From: Deltaproteobacteria bacterium
GTDB lineage: Bacteria > Myxococcota > Kuafuiibacteriia > Kuafuiibacteriales > Kuafuiibacteriaceae
DNA length: 64,000 nucleotides
NCBI GenBank assembly: GCA_020632995.1
Contig: JACKEN010000006.1
Location: 124,001 to 188,000 of the forward strand
Direction of reading: 5' to 3'
In this document: one piece after another, positions 1-8,479 of the stretch
How positions within the stretch are numbered: position 1 is the first letter of the stretch
How the letters are laid out: each line of letters starts with the position of its first letter
Program-made: the position numbers and the translations under genes
The notes under the pieces: generated by a model
Told to the model about the DNA's origin: nothing
The model's database searches: none
What the model saw: only the letters and a program-made list of their open reading frames with translations

Positions 1-865
1 CGCAGATCAGGCGGCAGGTGCCGTCGGGGTCGGCCCGCGTCTCGGCCCCGACCGCGGGCGGGCAGGCCTCGGGCGAGGCCCGCAAGGTGACCTGCACCGA
101 GTCTCCGGCGTCGGCCTTCAGCTCGAGCTTGGTCAAGAGGTCGCCGACGGCCTCTGGTCGATAGGTGACGGTGACGGTGGTGGAGGCGCCGGGCTCGAGC
201 GTGGTGGCCGCGAAGGCCGCCTCGAGCCCCGCGCCCTGGAGCTGGGCTTGCAGGTTGCGTGCGACCCCCGCCCCCACGTTCTTCAACACGAGCTCGGCGC
301 TCAGCACCTGCCCCAGATAGACCTTCGGCCGCACCCCGTTGCTGCCCAGTTGGTTGAAGTCCACCGAGTCGGGGGTGACCGCGAGCTCGGGCGGGGGCTC
401 GGTGACGCCGCCGTCGGTGATCTCCTGACCAGGCTCCACCGGGGTCAGCTCGCTCGGCGACACCGACTCCGCCCGGCACGTGCCGCGGCTGCAGGTCTGG
501 CCCGAGGGGCAGGAGTGGCCCTGGCAGGCGCGCGCGAGGAAGATCTCGAGGCGCGCGGTCTGACCCTTCAGGAACGGCGAGACCCGCGCCGCCACCACCA
601 CGGTCTCGTCCGCGATCTTGCCCTCCAGTTCGATGCGCACGCGCCCGCCCGGGTCATTGCCGGGGGGCAGGACGCCGAAGGAGATGGGCAAGGGGCCTTG
701 CAAGACGACGGGATCCGGCGCCTCGGTGGCGTCGGACGGTGTCACCACCGTCGCCACCGCGTCCAGCGGGAGGTCGGAGTCCACCACCACGAGGAGCTGG
801 GTGAGCTCGTCCGAGCACCCCGCGCCGAGGACCAGGCCGAGGGCGAGCACTCGAAGCCGAGTCAT
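1..865 (-). CDS. Putative secreted lipoprotein, 3' end outside the window
   Basis: The reading frame starts at ATG 865-863 on the minus strand and runs off the left edge, so only about 288 codons are visible. The N-terminus MTRLRVLALGLVLGAGCSDE is a lipoprotein signal with lipobox LGAGC, placing the mature protein on a membrane, probably the outer membrane. A short Cys-rich stretch (CQGHSCPSGQTCSRGTC) follows near residue 120. After a Pro/Glu-rich linker comes a segment beginning VTPDSVDFNQLGSNGV and containing LEPGASTTVTVTYRPEA, which resembles the immunoglobulin-like (ASPM/choice-of-anchor) repeats of large myxobacterial lipoproteins. No enzyme motif is seen. The family is not recognised beyond that. 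A dispersed repeat lies directly upstream of the start. Confidence 0.75.
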   Translation of the reverse strand, partial: MTRLRVLALGLVLGAGCSDELTQLLVVVDSDLPLDAVATVVTPSDATEAPDPVVLQGPLPISFGVLPPGNDPGGRVRIELEGKIADETVVVAARVSPFLKGQTARLEIFLARACQGHSCPSGQTCSRGTCRAESVSPSELTPVEPGQEITDGGVTEPPPELAVTPDSVDFNQLGSNGVRPKVYLGQVLSAELVLKNVGAGVARNLQAQLQGAGLEAAFAATTLEPGASTTVTVTYRPEAVGDLLTKLELKADAGDSVQVTLRASPEACPPAVGAETRADPDGTCRLIC

Positions 866-866
866 G

Positions 867-919
867 GGAGCCGTCCCATCCCTCTTCGCTGAACTTCGCC
901 CGGCTGCGCGCTTCGCTTG
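867..919 (-). repeat. Dispersed GC-rich repeat, copy A
   Basis: Read on the minus strand, this 53-nt stretch matches a plus-strand stretch at 12418-12469: blocks CAAGCG, AGCGCGCAGC, GCGAAGAGGG and TGGGACGGCTCC are identical and only the centre differs. It lies in the leader of the lipoprotein gene that starts at 865. In the other copy the centre is a hairpin; here the hairpin is degraded. Confidence 0.6.
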
Positions 920-924
920 CGAGT

Positions 925-1518
925 TCATGGTCGAAACACCTGCCCCGTGGTGCCACCGTAGGCCTCGGGGTCCCCGCCAGAGAGGAGCAGGCCCGCGGTC
1001 ACCGCGCCCGCCACCACCACCGCGCCGGCCACGATCCACGGCAGCGGACCCGACCAGATCGAGTCGGACTCGGGCTCCGTCTGCGCCTCGGTGACCGGCG
1101 GCAGGCTGGCCTGCGGTGGCGGTGGCGGTCGGGGCGCCGCCACGTCGCGGGGGGCCGCGCCCGGCGCGGGGGGCGGGGCCCGGGCGACCAGCGCCGCCGC
1201 TGCCTTGACGCGCTCCGCTCGCACCTGGGCGAGGAGCTTCTCGCCCCGCCGGCGGTCTTCGCCCTCGGCGTCGGCGAGGAACTCCTGGAGGTGGGCCTCC
1301 GCCGCGTCGAGGCGGCCGACCGCGCGCTCGCACTGGGCCAGCCCGAAGGTGGTGGAGGGCCGGTGGCCGGAGCGCTCGTAGGCCCGCTCGAACCACGGCA
1401 GCGCCTGCTCGTAGCGCTCCTGGGCGTAGAGCTTGGTGGCCTTCTGATACTCGACGCGCCCCGGCGCGGGGGGCGCGGCCACCGCGAGCAGGGAGGTCAA
1501 GAGGAGCACGCTCACCAT
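925..1518 (-). CDS. TPR-like periplasmic protein with C-terminal membrane anchor
   Basis: A 197-residue protein with a signal-peptide-like N-terminus (MVSVLLLTSLLAVAAPPAPG). Residues about 20-110 are helical and read as tetratricopeptide repeats (YQKATKLYAQERYEQALPWFERAY, then AQCERAVGRLDAAEAHLQEFL). A Pro/Ala-rich linker leads to one membrane segment around residues 160-180 (PWIVAGAVVVAGAVTAGLLL). The start overlaps the end of the upstream kinase gene by 7 bases, so the two are probably cotranscribed and the TPR protein may act with the kinase. This layout (TPR, linker, one helix) is common beside Ser/Thr kinases in myxobacteria. A precise partner cannot be read from the sequence. Confidence 0.8.
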   Translation of the reverse strand: MVSVLLLTSLLAVAAPPAPGRVEYQKATKLYAQERYEQALPWFERAYERSGHRPSTTFGLAQCERAVGRLDAAEAHLQEFLADAEGEDRRRGEKLLAQVRAERVKAAAALVARAPPPAPGAAPRDVAAPRPPPPPQASLPPVTEAQTEPESDSIWSGPLPWIVAGAVVVAGAVTAGLLLSGGDPEAYGGTTGQVFRP

Positions 1519-3119
1519 GGCATCAGGTCTCCGCTCGGGGTCGGCGCCGCGGCGGGCTTCGTGACCGCGCGCCGCAGCCGCACGCGCAGGCTGTCCTTCG
1601 TGCCCCGGAGGGTCACGGTGCGGGGCACGTGCTCGTCCTTCGCCACCCGAACTTGCCGCCGGCTCCCTGCGCGCACCGGCACGCTCAACGGCGTGACGCC
1701 GAGCAGCTCACCGGTGTCCGAGTCCAGCACCCGGGCCCCGGGCGGGGTGGATGACAAGCTGACCTGCACCCAGCGCGGCGCGGGGGCTGGCCGGGCCGGC
1801 GCCTCGGGCTCGGCCTCGGCCTCGGCCGGGGGCTCGGCCGGCACCTCCGGCGCAGCCTCTGCCTCGAGGTCGGCGTCCCCCTCGGGCTCGGGCGGCGGCT
1901 CGTCGGTGTAGGCGCGGATGGGCTCGTTCGAGACCGGGAGCGGCTCGGGCGCGGCGGGCGCATCCACCACCCCCGGCTTCACCTCGATCTCGATCGGCAG
2001 GCTTTCTTGCGGATCGCGGGAGAGCGCGTAGACCCCGGCCCCGAGGACGGCGAGCAGCCCCACGAAGGCGAGAGCATGGGGCCAGCGCTTGCGCTCGGGC
2101 TCGGGCCGCGGCATCTCCACGCTCTCGAGCACGAGGCTCGAGGCGGTGACCGGGTCCGAGGGGGCGAGGGACGCCGACAGCGGCTCGGCCAGGAACGGCC
2201 CCGCGAAGGTGGAGGTGTGCTGGGCCTGGGTGGGGCGCTCCACCCACGCCGGATCCACGATCGGGGCGGCGTCCACCATGCGCAGGACGTCCGCCACCTG
2301 GTCGTGGGTCGGGCGCTTGGACGCCACCGGATCGAGGCACGCCCGGATCATCTCCCAGACCGGGCCGGAGTTCGGGAAGGGCAGCGGATCGAGCGGCGGC
2401 GGGTGCGGGTCCAGCTTCATGCGGAGGCTGGTGCGCTGGTCCTCGGGGAACACGCGCTTCTTGGTGAACATCTCGTAGAGGAGCTCACCCAACGCGTAGA
2501 TGTCGGTGGCGGCGGAGACCGGCTCGCCCGAGACCTGCTCCGGCGCCATGTACGTCGGCGTGCCGATGATGAGGCCGGTCGCGGTCTTGTGCGGGGCGGG
2601 GCGGTCCTTCGCCTTGGCGATGCCGAAGTCGGCCAGCTTCGCCTGGGGGAACATCGGGCCGTCGACGCGCCCGGTGAGGAGCACGTTGGCGGGCTTCAGA
2701 TCGCGGTGCACCACCTTGTGATCGTGGATCGCGGCCAGCGCCTCGGTGAGCTGGATGCCGAGGCGCGCCGCCTCGATCGGGGTCGGGGTGCGGCGGTCGA
2801 GCTCGCGCCGCAGCGAGGGGCCCTCGACGTGCTCCATGACGTAGGCCACACGCAGCGGGTGTGTCTGCTCGATCACATCGAGGATCTCGACCACCCCGGG
2901 GTGATCGATCTCCGAGATCAGCCGCGCCTCGGTGAGGAACCGGCTCACCGAGATCGGGTCGGCCGCGGTCTGCGCCTCGAGGACCTTCACCGCCGCCTTC
3001 TTGGTGAGGCGGGTGTGCTCGGCCAGGAACACCGAGGCCATGCCGCCTCGACCCAACAGGGCCATGAGGCGGTACGAGCCCAGCACTTCCCCGATCTGTG
3101 GGTCGAGGGGGCGCAACAC
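1512..3119 (-). CDS. Transmembrane Ser/Thr protein kinase with PEGA domain
   Basis: A Hanks-type kinase of 535 residues starting at GTG 3119. The glycine-rich loop GRGGMASV is at residues 23-30, the ATP-anchoring lysine is K45 (AVKVLE), the catalytic loop HRDLKPAN starts at 138, DFG is at 164-166 and APEQ follows. All catalytic residues are intact, so it should be active. After the kinase domain comes a linker, one membrane helix near residues 345-365 (ALAFVGLLAVLGAGVYAL), a long acidic Pro/Glu-rich stretch, and a C-terminal PEGA domain (STPPGARVLDSDTGELLGVTP). By family knowledge PEGA domains are extracytoplasmic sensors or cell-wall-binding modules, so the protein probably couples an envelope signal to phosphorylation inside the cell. 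The ligand and targets are unknown. Confidence 0.92.
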   Translation of the reverse strand: MLRPLDPQIGEVLGSYRLMALLGRGGMASVFLAEHTRLTKKAAVKVLEAQTAADPISVSRFLTEARLISEIDHPGVVEILDVIEQTHPLRVAYVMEHVEGPSLRRELDRRTPTPIEAARLGIQLTEALAAIHDHKVVHRDLKPANVLLTGRVDGPMFPQAKLADFGIAKAKDRPAPHKTATGLIIGTPTYMAPEQVSGEPVSAATDIYALGELLYEMFTKKRVFPEDQRTSLRMKLDPHPPPLDPLPFPNSGPVWEMIRACLDPVASKRPTHDQVADVLRMVDAAPIVDPAWVERPTQAQHTSTFAGPFLAEPLSASLAPSDPVTASSLVLESVEMPRPEPERKRWPHALAFVGLLAVLGAGVYALSRDPQESLPIEIEVKPGVVDAPAAPEPLPVSNEPIRAYTDEPPPEPEGDADLEAEAAPEVPAEPPAEAEAEPEAPARPAPAPRWVQVSLSSTPPGARVLDSDTGELLGVTPLSVPVRAGSRRQVRVAKDEHVPRTVTLRGTKDSLRVRLRRAVTKPAAAPTPSGDLMPW

Positions 3120-3207
3120 GGTGATGTTAGCCAGGTCTTGGCCCGAACGCGAAGGGATCGCCGATCCGAGGCGGGTCCACCCGGATCTTGTACCGATGGT
3201 CAGGGTA

Positions 3208-3849
3208 TCATCGGACGCGGGGCACCCGCGTGGCCTTTCGCGCGCCGAGGCACGGCGCCCGGTGCGCGCAGCCCTCGAGGTGGTCGTTCACGAGACCCAT
3301 GGCTTGCATGAACGCGTAGCAAGTCGTTGGGCCCACGAAGCGCCACCCCCGCTTCTTGAGGTCCTTGGACAGGGCCTGGGCGGCCGGGGTGGTGGTCATG
3401 GCGGTGAGTGAGGCCTTGTCGCACCGGGCGGGGCGCTCCTCGGGGCCGGGCTCGAAGCTCCAGAAGTAGGCGGCCAGGCTCCCGGCCTCGTCGGCCAGGC
3501 GGATCGCCTGCTTGGCGTTGTTCAGGGTGGCCTCGATCTTCCCCCGGTGGCGGACGATGGCGGCGTTCTCGAGGAGCTTGTCGACCTTGGTGGCCCGGTA
3601 GCGGGCGATCTTCTCGAAGTCGAAGCCGTCGAAGGCCTCCCGGAACCCCTCGCGCTTCTTGAGGATGGTCAGCCAGCTGAGGCCGGACTGGAAACCCTCG
3701 AGGCAGATCTTCTCGAAGAGCCGGTGGTCGTCGAGCATCGGCCGACCCCACTCGTCGTCGTGGTACGCGGTGTAGAGCGGATCCGTGCCGCACCACCAGC
3801 AGCGGGTGACCCCGTCATCCCCCGCGCGCAGGCCCTCCGGCAGGCTCAC
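3208..3849 (-). CDS. tag: DNA-3-methyladenine glycosylase I
   Basis: A base-excision repair enzyme that removes 3-methyladenine from alkylated DNA. The 213-residue product aligns over its length with the Tag family. Zinc-ligand positions are in place (CWWCG near residues 17-21, AYHDDEW near 28-34, VNDHLEGC near the C-terminus), as are the active-site block CLEGFQSGLSW and the VRHRGKIEA and KKRGWRFVGPTTCYAFMQ motifs. I place the start at GTG 3849, which overlaps the amidase stop codon as GTGA and indicates translational coupling. A longer upstream reading frame is only the shadow of the amidase. The C-terminus LGARKATRVPRVR is slightly longer than in E. coli. Confidence 0.95.
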   Translation of the reverse strand: MSLPEGLRAGDDGVTRCWWCGTDPLYTAYHDDEWGRPMLDDHRLFEKICLEGFQSGLSWLTILKKREGFREAFDGFDFEKIARYRATKVDKLLENAAIVRHRGKIEATLNNAKQAIRLADEAGSLAAYFWSFEPGPEERPARCDKASLTAMTTTPAAQALSKDLKKRGWRFVGPTTCYAFMQAMGLVNDHLEGCAHRAPCLGARKATRVPRVR

Positions 3850-5519
3850 GCCGCACCCCCACTCAGCAGGGCCAGGTAGCCCGGGGGCAGGCGCCGGGTG
3901 ACCTTCGCCTCCACCGCGCGCGCGGCCCGGAAGAGCAAGGCCTCTTGCCAGTGGTCTCCGGTGAGCTGCAGGCCCACCGGCAGACCGGCGTCGTCGTGGC
4001 CCGCGGGCACGGTGAGGGCGGGGTGCCCGGTGAGGTTGGCGAGGAAGGCGTAGCGCATCAGCTCGGTCACGGTGGACAGATCGGACCACGTCTCCTTCGG
4101 GTCATCCACCGGGATCTTGGGCGCGGTGATCGCGGTGGTGGGGGTCGCGAGCAGGTCGACCTGCGCGAAGAGCGCGTCCATCTGCCGCATGGCGAGTGCG
4201 CGCACCCGCTGGGCCCGCACGTAGTCGGTGCCGGTGAAGCGCCGGGCCACCGACAGGTTCACGCGGACGTGGGGGGCGAGGTCGCCCCGGTGCTCGGGGT
4301 AGCGGTCCATCGCGGTGGCCATCTCGGTGAGGATGGTGACCGCGTGGGCCACCCGGATGAGATCCAGGTGGGGGAGCTCCACCTCCACCACCGTCGCGCC
4401 CGCCGCCTCCAGGTGCAGGATGGCCTGCCGCACCACCGCTACCAGGTCGGGGCTCGCGTGCTCCAGCCAGGGGGTGAAGATGCCCACCTTCAGCCCATCC
4501 AGCCGCGGCTCGAGCACGTCCTCCATTGTCAACGGGGGTTGCACCATCGAGTGCGCGTCCCTCGGGTCGGGCCCCGCCATGAGGGCGTAGCCGAGGGCCA
4601 CGTCGGCCACGGTGGCGCCGATGGGGCCCACGTGGCCCACCGACCAGCACAGCGGCGCCGCGCCGTGCTCGCTGATCCGGCCGTAGGTGGCCTTGAGGCC
4701 GGCCACCCCGCACAGGGCGGCGGGGATCCGCACCGAGCCGCCGCCGTCCGCGCCCACCGCGAGCGGGCACAGGCCCGCCGCCACCGCGGCGGCCGAGCCG
4801 CTCGAGGAGCCGCCGGTGTCCCGCGCGGGGTCGTAGGGGTTCCGCACCAAGCCGTGGTGCGGGTTGGCGCCGTTGGGGTTGATGCCGATCTCGTGCATGT
4901 TGGCCTTCCCCAACAGCACCGCCCCCGCCGCTCGCAGGCGCGCCACCACCGTGGCGTCCTCGGTCGCCGACGCCTTGCCGAGGAAGCGGGTCCCCACCGT
5001 GGTGGGGTAGGGGGTCATGTCCAGCTCGTCCTTCACCGCCACCGGCACCCCGTCGAGGGGCGACAGGGGCTGGCCGGCCTGCAAGCGCGCTTGCGACGCT
5101 CGGGCCTGGCGCAGGACGTCCTCCCGATCCTGGGCGATGAAGATGGCCTGCTGGGGGCCGAGCCCCTCGCACCCCGCGAGGGCCCGCTCCGCCACCGAAA
5201 CCGGATCCGCGGCGCCGCTTCGGTAGGCCCGGGCGAGGTCGAAGGCGCTCACGAAGGGGCCGGGGTTGCCCAGCTCGAGTCGGGCCGTGTCCACCGGGGG
5301 ATCCATGTCCTCGCTGGGCAGCCGCGCCGGCACCAGCGGCGTGTAGCGCGGGGCGTCGTCCACCTCCGCGGCCGAGAGCACCGGGATCCCGGCGTCGGCC
5401 ACGAGCTTGCCCAGGATCAGGGGGCTCACCCCGGGGGTCTCGAGGGCGCGGGCGAACACGCGCAGCCCGGCGCCGGAAAGGCGCGGGAGGTCCACCGAGC
5501 GGAGGTCGTAGGCGCTCAC
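3846..5519 (-). CDS. Amidase of the amidase-signature family
   Basis: A 557-residue hydrolase of the amidase signature (AS) family, which cleaves carboxamides with a Ser-cisSer-Lys triad. The catalytic lysine is in PVAVKDELDM, the cis-serine in DTGGSSSGSAAAVAAG and the nucleophile region in GADGGGSVRIPAALCGVAGLK. The substrate cannot be inferred; the family ranges from GatA to fatty-acid amide hydrolases. There is no GatC or GatB nearby, so a tRNA amidotransferase role is unlikely. The start is taken as GTG 5519 (VSAYDLRSVDLPRL); an in-frame ATG at 5573 would add 18 residues. The gene is divergent from the phosphatase at 5598, leaving a 78-bp shared upstream region, and it overlaps tag by 4 bases. 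Confidence 0.9.
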   Translation of the reverse strand: MSAYDLRSVDLPRLSGAGLRVFARALETPGVSPLILGKLVADAGIPVLSAAEVDDAPRYTPLVPARLPSEDMDPPVDTARLELGNPGPFVSAFDLARAYRSGAADPVSVAERALAGCEGLGPQQAIFIAQDREDVLRQARASQARLQAGQPLSPLDGVPVAVKDELDMTPYPTTVGTRFLGKASATEDATVVARLRAAGAVLLGKANMHEIGINPNGANPHHGLVRNPYDPARDTGGSSSGSAAAVAAGLCPLAVGADGGGSVRIPAALCGVAGLKATYGRISEHGAAPLCWSVGHVGPIGATVADVALGYALMAGPDPRDAHSMVQPPLTMEDVLEPRLDGLKVGIFTPWLEHASPDLVAVVRQAILHLEAAGATVVEVELPHLDLIRVAHAVTILTEMATAMDRYPEHRGDLAPHVRVNLSVARRFTGTDYVRAQRVRALAMRQMDALFAQVDLLATPTTAITAPKIPVDDPKETWSDLSTVTELMRYAFLANLTGHPALTVPAGHDDAGLPVGLQLTGDHWQEALLFRAARAVEAKVTRRLPPGYLALLSGGAA

Positions 5520-5597
5520 GGCGCGGGAGCGTAGCCCTTCGCACCGGCGCGAGCCATACCCGTTGCGGTTCATCGCCCGCCGCTCCACGATGCCCCC

Positions 5598-7109
5598 GTG
5601 GAGCGCATCGCCATCATCGATCTCGGATCGAACGCCGGCCGGATGGCGGTGTTCGCCTTCGAGCCGGGGCAGCGCTTCATGCAGGTGGATCAGCTGCGCC
5701 AGACCGTGCGCCTGGCCTCCGGCCCGGGGGACGACAAGATCATCCGGGGCGGGGTCTTCCACCAGGGGATCGAGGTCCTGAAGGCGTTCCGGATCTACTG
5801 CGACGCGTCCCAGATCCCGACCATCGTGCCGGTGGCCACCAGCGCGGTGCGCGACGCGGCCAACGGCGAGGGCTTCGTCGCCGCGGCCCGAGAGCGGGCG
5901 GGGGTCGAGCTCCAGATCCTGTCGGGGCACGAGGAGGCGCGGCTCGGGGTGCTGGCGGTGGCGAACAGCCACGCGTACACCGACGCCCTCGTGCTCGACG
6001 TGGGCGGCGGGAGCGCGCAGCTCAGCCTGATGGAGGGGCGCACCTTCATGGAGGGCACGTCGTGGCCCCTCGGTGGGGTGCGCATGACCGACGCCTTCAT
6101 CAAGAGCGACCCGCCGAAGCCCAAGGAGCTCAAGGCGATCGAGGCCTACGTGGCCGAGAAGGTGGCGGGGCGCCTCTCGTCGGTGCGGCGCGGCCTGCCG
6201 CTCATCGGGATGGGCGGCACCATCCGCAACCTGGCCCGCATCCACCAAGCGCACGTGGGCTACCCGGTGCCGCTCTTGCACGGCTACCGGCTGGAGGCCG
6301 ACGTGCTGGATGCGCTGGTGGAGGAGCTCGCGAGCCTCACCACCTCGGCCCGCGCGGATCTGTCGGGCCTCAACCGGGACCGCGCCGACGTGGTGGTGGC
6401 GGCGGCGGTGGTGGTGCGGACGATGGTGCGCCTGGCCGGCGCCGACGCCCTGGTGGTGAGCAGCCACGGCCTGCGCGAGGGGCTCCTGTACGAGCGCATG
6501 TGGCCCGACCAGCCCGGCCACCTCGTGCCCGACGTGCGTGCGTTCTCGGTGCTGAACATGGCGCGTCGGTACTGCGATCAGCCCGGGCACACCGAGCACG
6601 TGCGCAAGCTGTCTTTACAGCTCTTCGATCAGCTCCAGCCCTGGCACGGCTACGGCGCGGCCGAGCGCGATCTGCTGGGCTGCGCGGCGACGCTCCACGA
6701 CATCGGTATGGCGGTGGACTACTTCGAGCACCACACCCACGGGCAGTTCCTCACGATGGCGTCCGAGATGCCGGGCTTCACCCACCGGGAGCAGGCCCTG
6801 GTGGCGCTCCTGGTGGGCGGTCACCGGAAGGGGCGGCCCGGTTCCGGCGCGCTCGCGCCGCTGTTGGCGCCGGGTGACGACGAGCGGGTGGGGAAGCTGG
6901 CCGGCATGCTGCGGCTGGCCGAGTACCTCGAGCGCACCAAGGCCCAGCGGGTGCAGGACGTGCGCTGCCACCTCGGGGCGGGCTACCTGCAGGTGGAGGC
7001 CCTGGCCAAGGAGGAGGCCTCGGTCGAGATCCAGGCCGCCAACCAGCGCTCGGACCTCTTGGCGCGGTCGTTCGGGGTCAAGGTCGAGGTCGTGCTGGGC
7101 GTGGCTTGA
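5598..7109 (+). CDS. Ppx/GppA exopolyphosphatase-type phosphatase with HD domain
   Basis: A 503-residue protein starting at GTG 5598. The N-terminal half is an actin-fold Ppx/GppA phosphatase: MERIAIIDLGSNAGRMAVF is the first phosphate loop, LVLDVGGGSAQLSLMEG the second, and GMGGTIRNLARI the third. Such enzymes remove terminal phosphate from polyphosphate or convert pppGpp to ppGpp. The C-terminal part is an HD-type helical domain with CAATLHDIGMAVDY and HHTHGQFL, as in the long GppA/Ppx forms. Sequence alone does not separate polyphosphatase from pppGpp phosphatase activity. The gene stands alone, divergent from the amidase. Confidence 0.92.
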   Translation: MERIAIIDLGSNAGRMAVFAFEPGQRFMQVDQLRQTVRLASGPGDDKIIRGGVFHQGIEVLKAFRIYCDASQIPTIVPVATSAVRDAANGEGFVAAARERAGVELQILSGHEEARLGVLAVANSHAYTDALVLDVGGGSAQLSLMEGRTFMEGTSWPLGGVRMTDAFIKSDPPKPKELKAIEAYVAEKVAGRLSSVRRGLPLIGMGGTIRNLARIHQAHVGYPVPLLHGYRLEADVLDALVEELASLTTSARADLSGLNRDRADVVVAAAVVVRTMVRLAGADALVVSSHGLREGLLYERMWPDQPGHLVPDVRAFSVLNMARRYCDQPGHTEHVRKLSLQLFDQLQPWHGYGAAERDLLGCAATLHDIGMAVDYFEHHTHGQFLTMASEMPGFTHREQALVALLVGGHRKGRPGSGALAPLLAPGDDERVGKLAGMLRLAEYLERTKAQRVQDVRCHLGAGYLQVEALAKEEASVEIQAANQRSDLLARSFGVKVEVVLGVA

Positions 7110-7170
7110 CCTGGTTGTTTCGTGCCGCGGATTGACGGAGCCGCATCGTCCGGATTTCAATCTGGGCCAG

Positions 7171-8421
7171 ATGGCCCTCAGTTCCGATACGTGGGCCGCG
7201 CTCCGGCGGCCCGAGGCTCCCTTCCTCCGGCTCCTCGAGGACGCGGCGGAGCCGGCGCCCTGGACCCCGTCACCGGTGCTCGGCGGGCGCTTCGCCCTGA
7301 TGACCCGCGAGGCGGGCCCGCCGCCGGTGGAGCGGTGGGTGGCCCAGCAGTCCTTCGGCTCCGGGCTGTCGCGCATGGTGCGGGTGCGGTGCGTCTCGGA
7401 CCGCGCGCCCGACGCTGACGCGTGGCGGGCGGCGCTGTTGGACGAGGCGGCGGCGCTGGCCGCGCTGGATCACCCGGGCGTGGTGCAGCTGGTGGACGTG
7501 GTGGAGGACGGCCACCGCCTGGGGGTGGTGCGGGAGTACGTCGACGGCGTGGCCTTGTCGGACGTGCTCCGGCGGTGCGAGGGCGCGGGGGCCGGAGTGC
7601 CGTTCGAGCTGGCAATCCAGCTTGCGTCCGAGATCTTGTGGGTGCTGGACGCCTTGCACTCCAGCACCGACGGCCAGGGCCGGAGCCTGGGGCTGGTGCA
7701 CCGTGGCTTGCACCCGGACCACGTGCGGATCACCCGGCGGGGCCACGTGAAGCTCGACGGCTTCGAGCTGGCCCGTATGAACCACGTCCGCCGCCCCGCC
7801 ACCGAGCCCGGCCTGGTGAAGGGCTTCGCGGCCTACCTGCCGCCGGAGGTCATCGCGGGCGAGCCGGCGAGCCCGGCCGCGGATCAATACGCGGTGGGGG
7901 TGATGCTCTACGAGCTCCTCACCGGCGCGCCGTGCTTCACCGGCGCCACCGCGGCCGACGTGCTGTGGAAGGTTGTGCGGGAGGGGCCGGAGCTAGAGCG
8001 CCTCGAGGCCTGCCACGTGCCCCTGGAGCTCCGCGACGTGGTGGCGATCGCGACCCAGCCCAGCCCCGAGGACCGCTTCGAGGGCGCGGCGCGGATGGCC
8101 CGGGCCCTCGACGACTACGCCGAGGTGATCCGCCGGCTGGGGCGCCCCTGGCGACTGGCAAGCTACCTTGCCGGACACGCCCTCTACCCCAGCCCGGTGG
8201 TCGAGGCCTTCAGCGAGGCGAGCACCGCGGTGGTCCCCCGGGACCTGGCCGCGGCGCCGGTGAGCGAGGGCCTGGCCCAGGCGGTGGAGGTCACCGAGGT
8301 CGAGGACCGCGACGCGATGTGGACCGGGCCGGAGATCCACGTGGACGTGAGCGACCTCGACCTGGTGGAGGAGCCGGAGCTGGTGCCGGACGACGAGGTG
8401 GTGCTGATCGGGGTGGATTGA
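7171..8421 (+). CDS. Kinase-fold protein lacking catalytic residues (pseudokinase)
   Basis: A 416-residue protein starting at ATG 7171 with a recognisable Ser/Thr kinase fold: a helix C-like block (LLDEAAALAALDHPGVVQLVDVV), REYVDGVALSDVL, and a C-lobe with AAYLPPEVIAGEPASPAADQYAVGVMLYELLTG. The catalytic loop reads HRGLHPDH at residues 177-184, so the catalytic Asp is Gly and the Lys is His. The metal-binding DFG is DGF (196-198), no glycine-rich loop is seen before residue 60, and the usual VAIK lysine is missing. It is therefore predicted inactive and could act as a scaffold or allosteric partner. No membrane segment; the C-terminus is acidic. Active Ser/Thr kinase candidates exist nearby (1512-3119), but a link is speculative. 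Confidence 0.88.
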   Translation: MALSSDTWAALRRPEAPFLRLLEDAAEPAPWTPSPVLGGRFALMTREAGPPPVERWVAQQSFGSGLSRMVRVRCVSDRAPDADAWRAALLDEAAALAALDHPGVVQLVDVVEDGHRLGVVREYVDGVALSDVLRRCEGAGAGVPFELAIQLASEILWVLDALHSSTDGQGRSLGLVHRGLHPDHVRITRRGHVKLDGFELARMNHVRRPATEPGLVKGFAAYLPPEVIAGEPASPAADQYAVGVMLYELLTGAPCFTGATAADVLWKVVREGPELERLEACHVPLELRDVVAIATQPSPEDRFEGAARMARALDDYAEVIRRLGRPWRLASYLAGHALYPSPVVEAFSEASTAVVPRDLAAAPVSEGLAQAVEVTEVEDRDAMWTGPEIHVDVSDLDLVEEPELVPDDEVVLIGVD

Positions 8422-8479
8422 CGGGCACCAACCCGGCGCCCGATTGTTCGCGGTCGTCCGCGAGCGTAGCCGTTGGAGC

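Noticed and set aside
5520..6599. N-terminal extension of the amidase by about 350 residues
   Set aside because: The extension is antisense to the well-supported Ppx/GppA gene and lacks family similarity.
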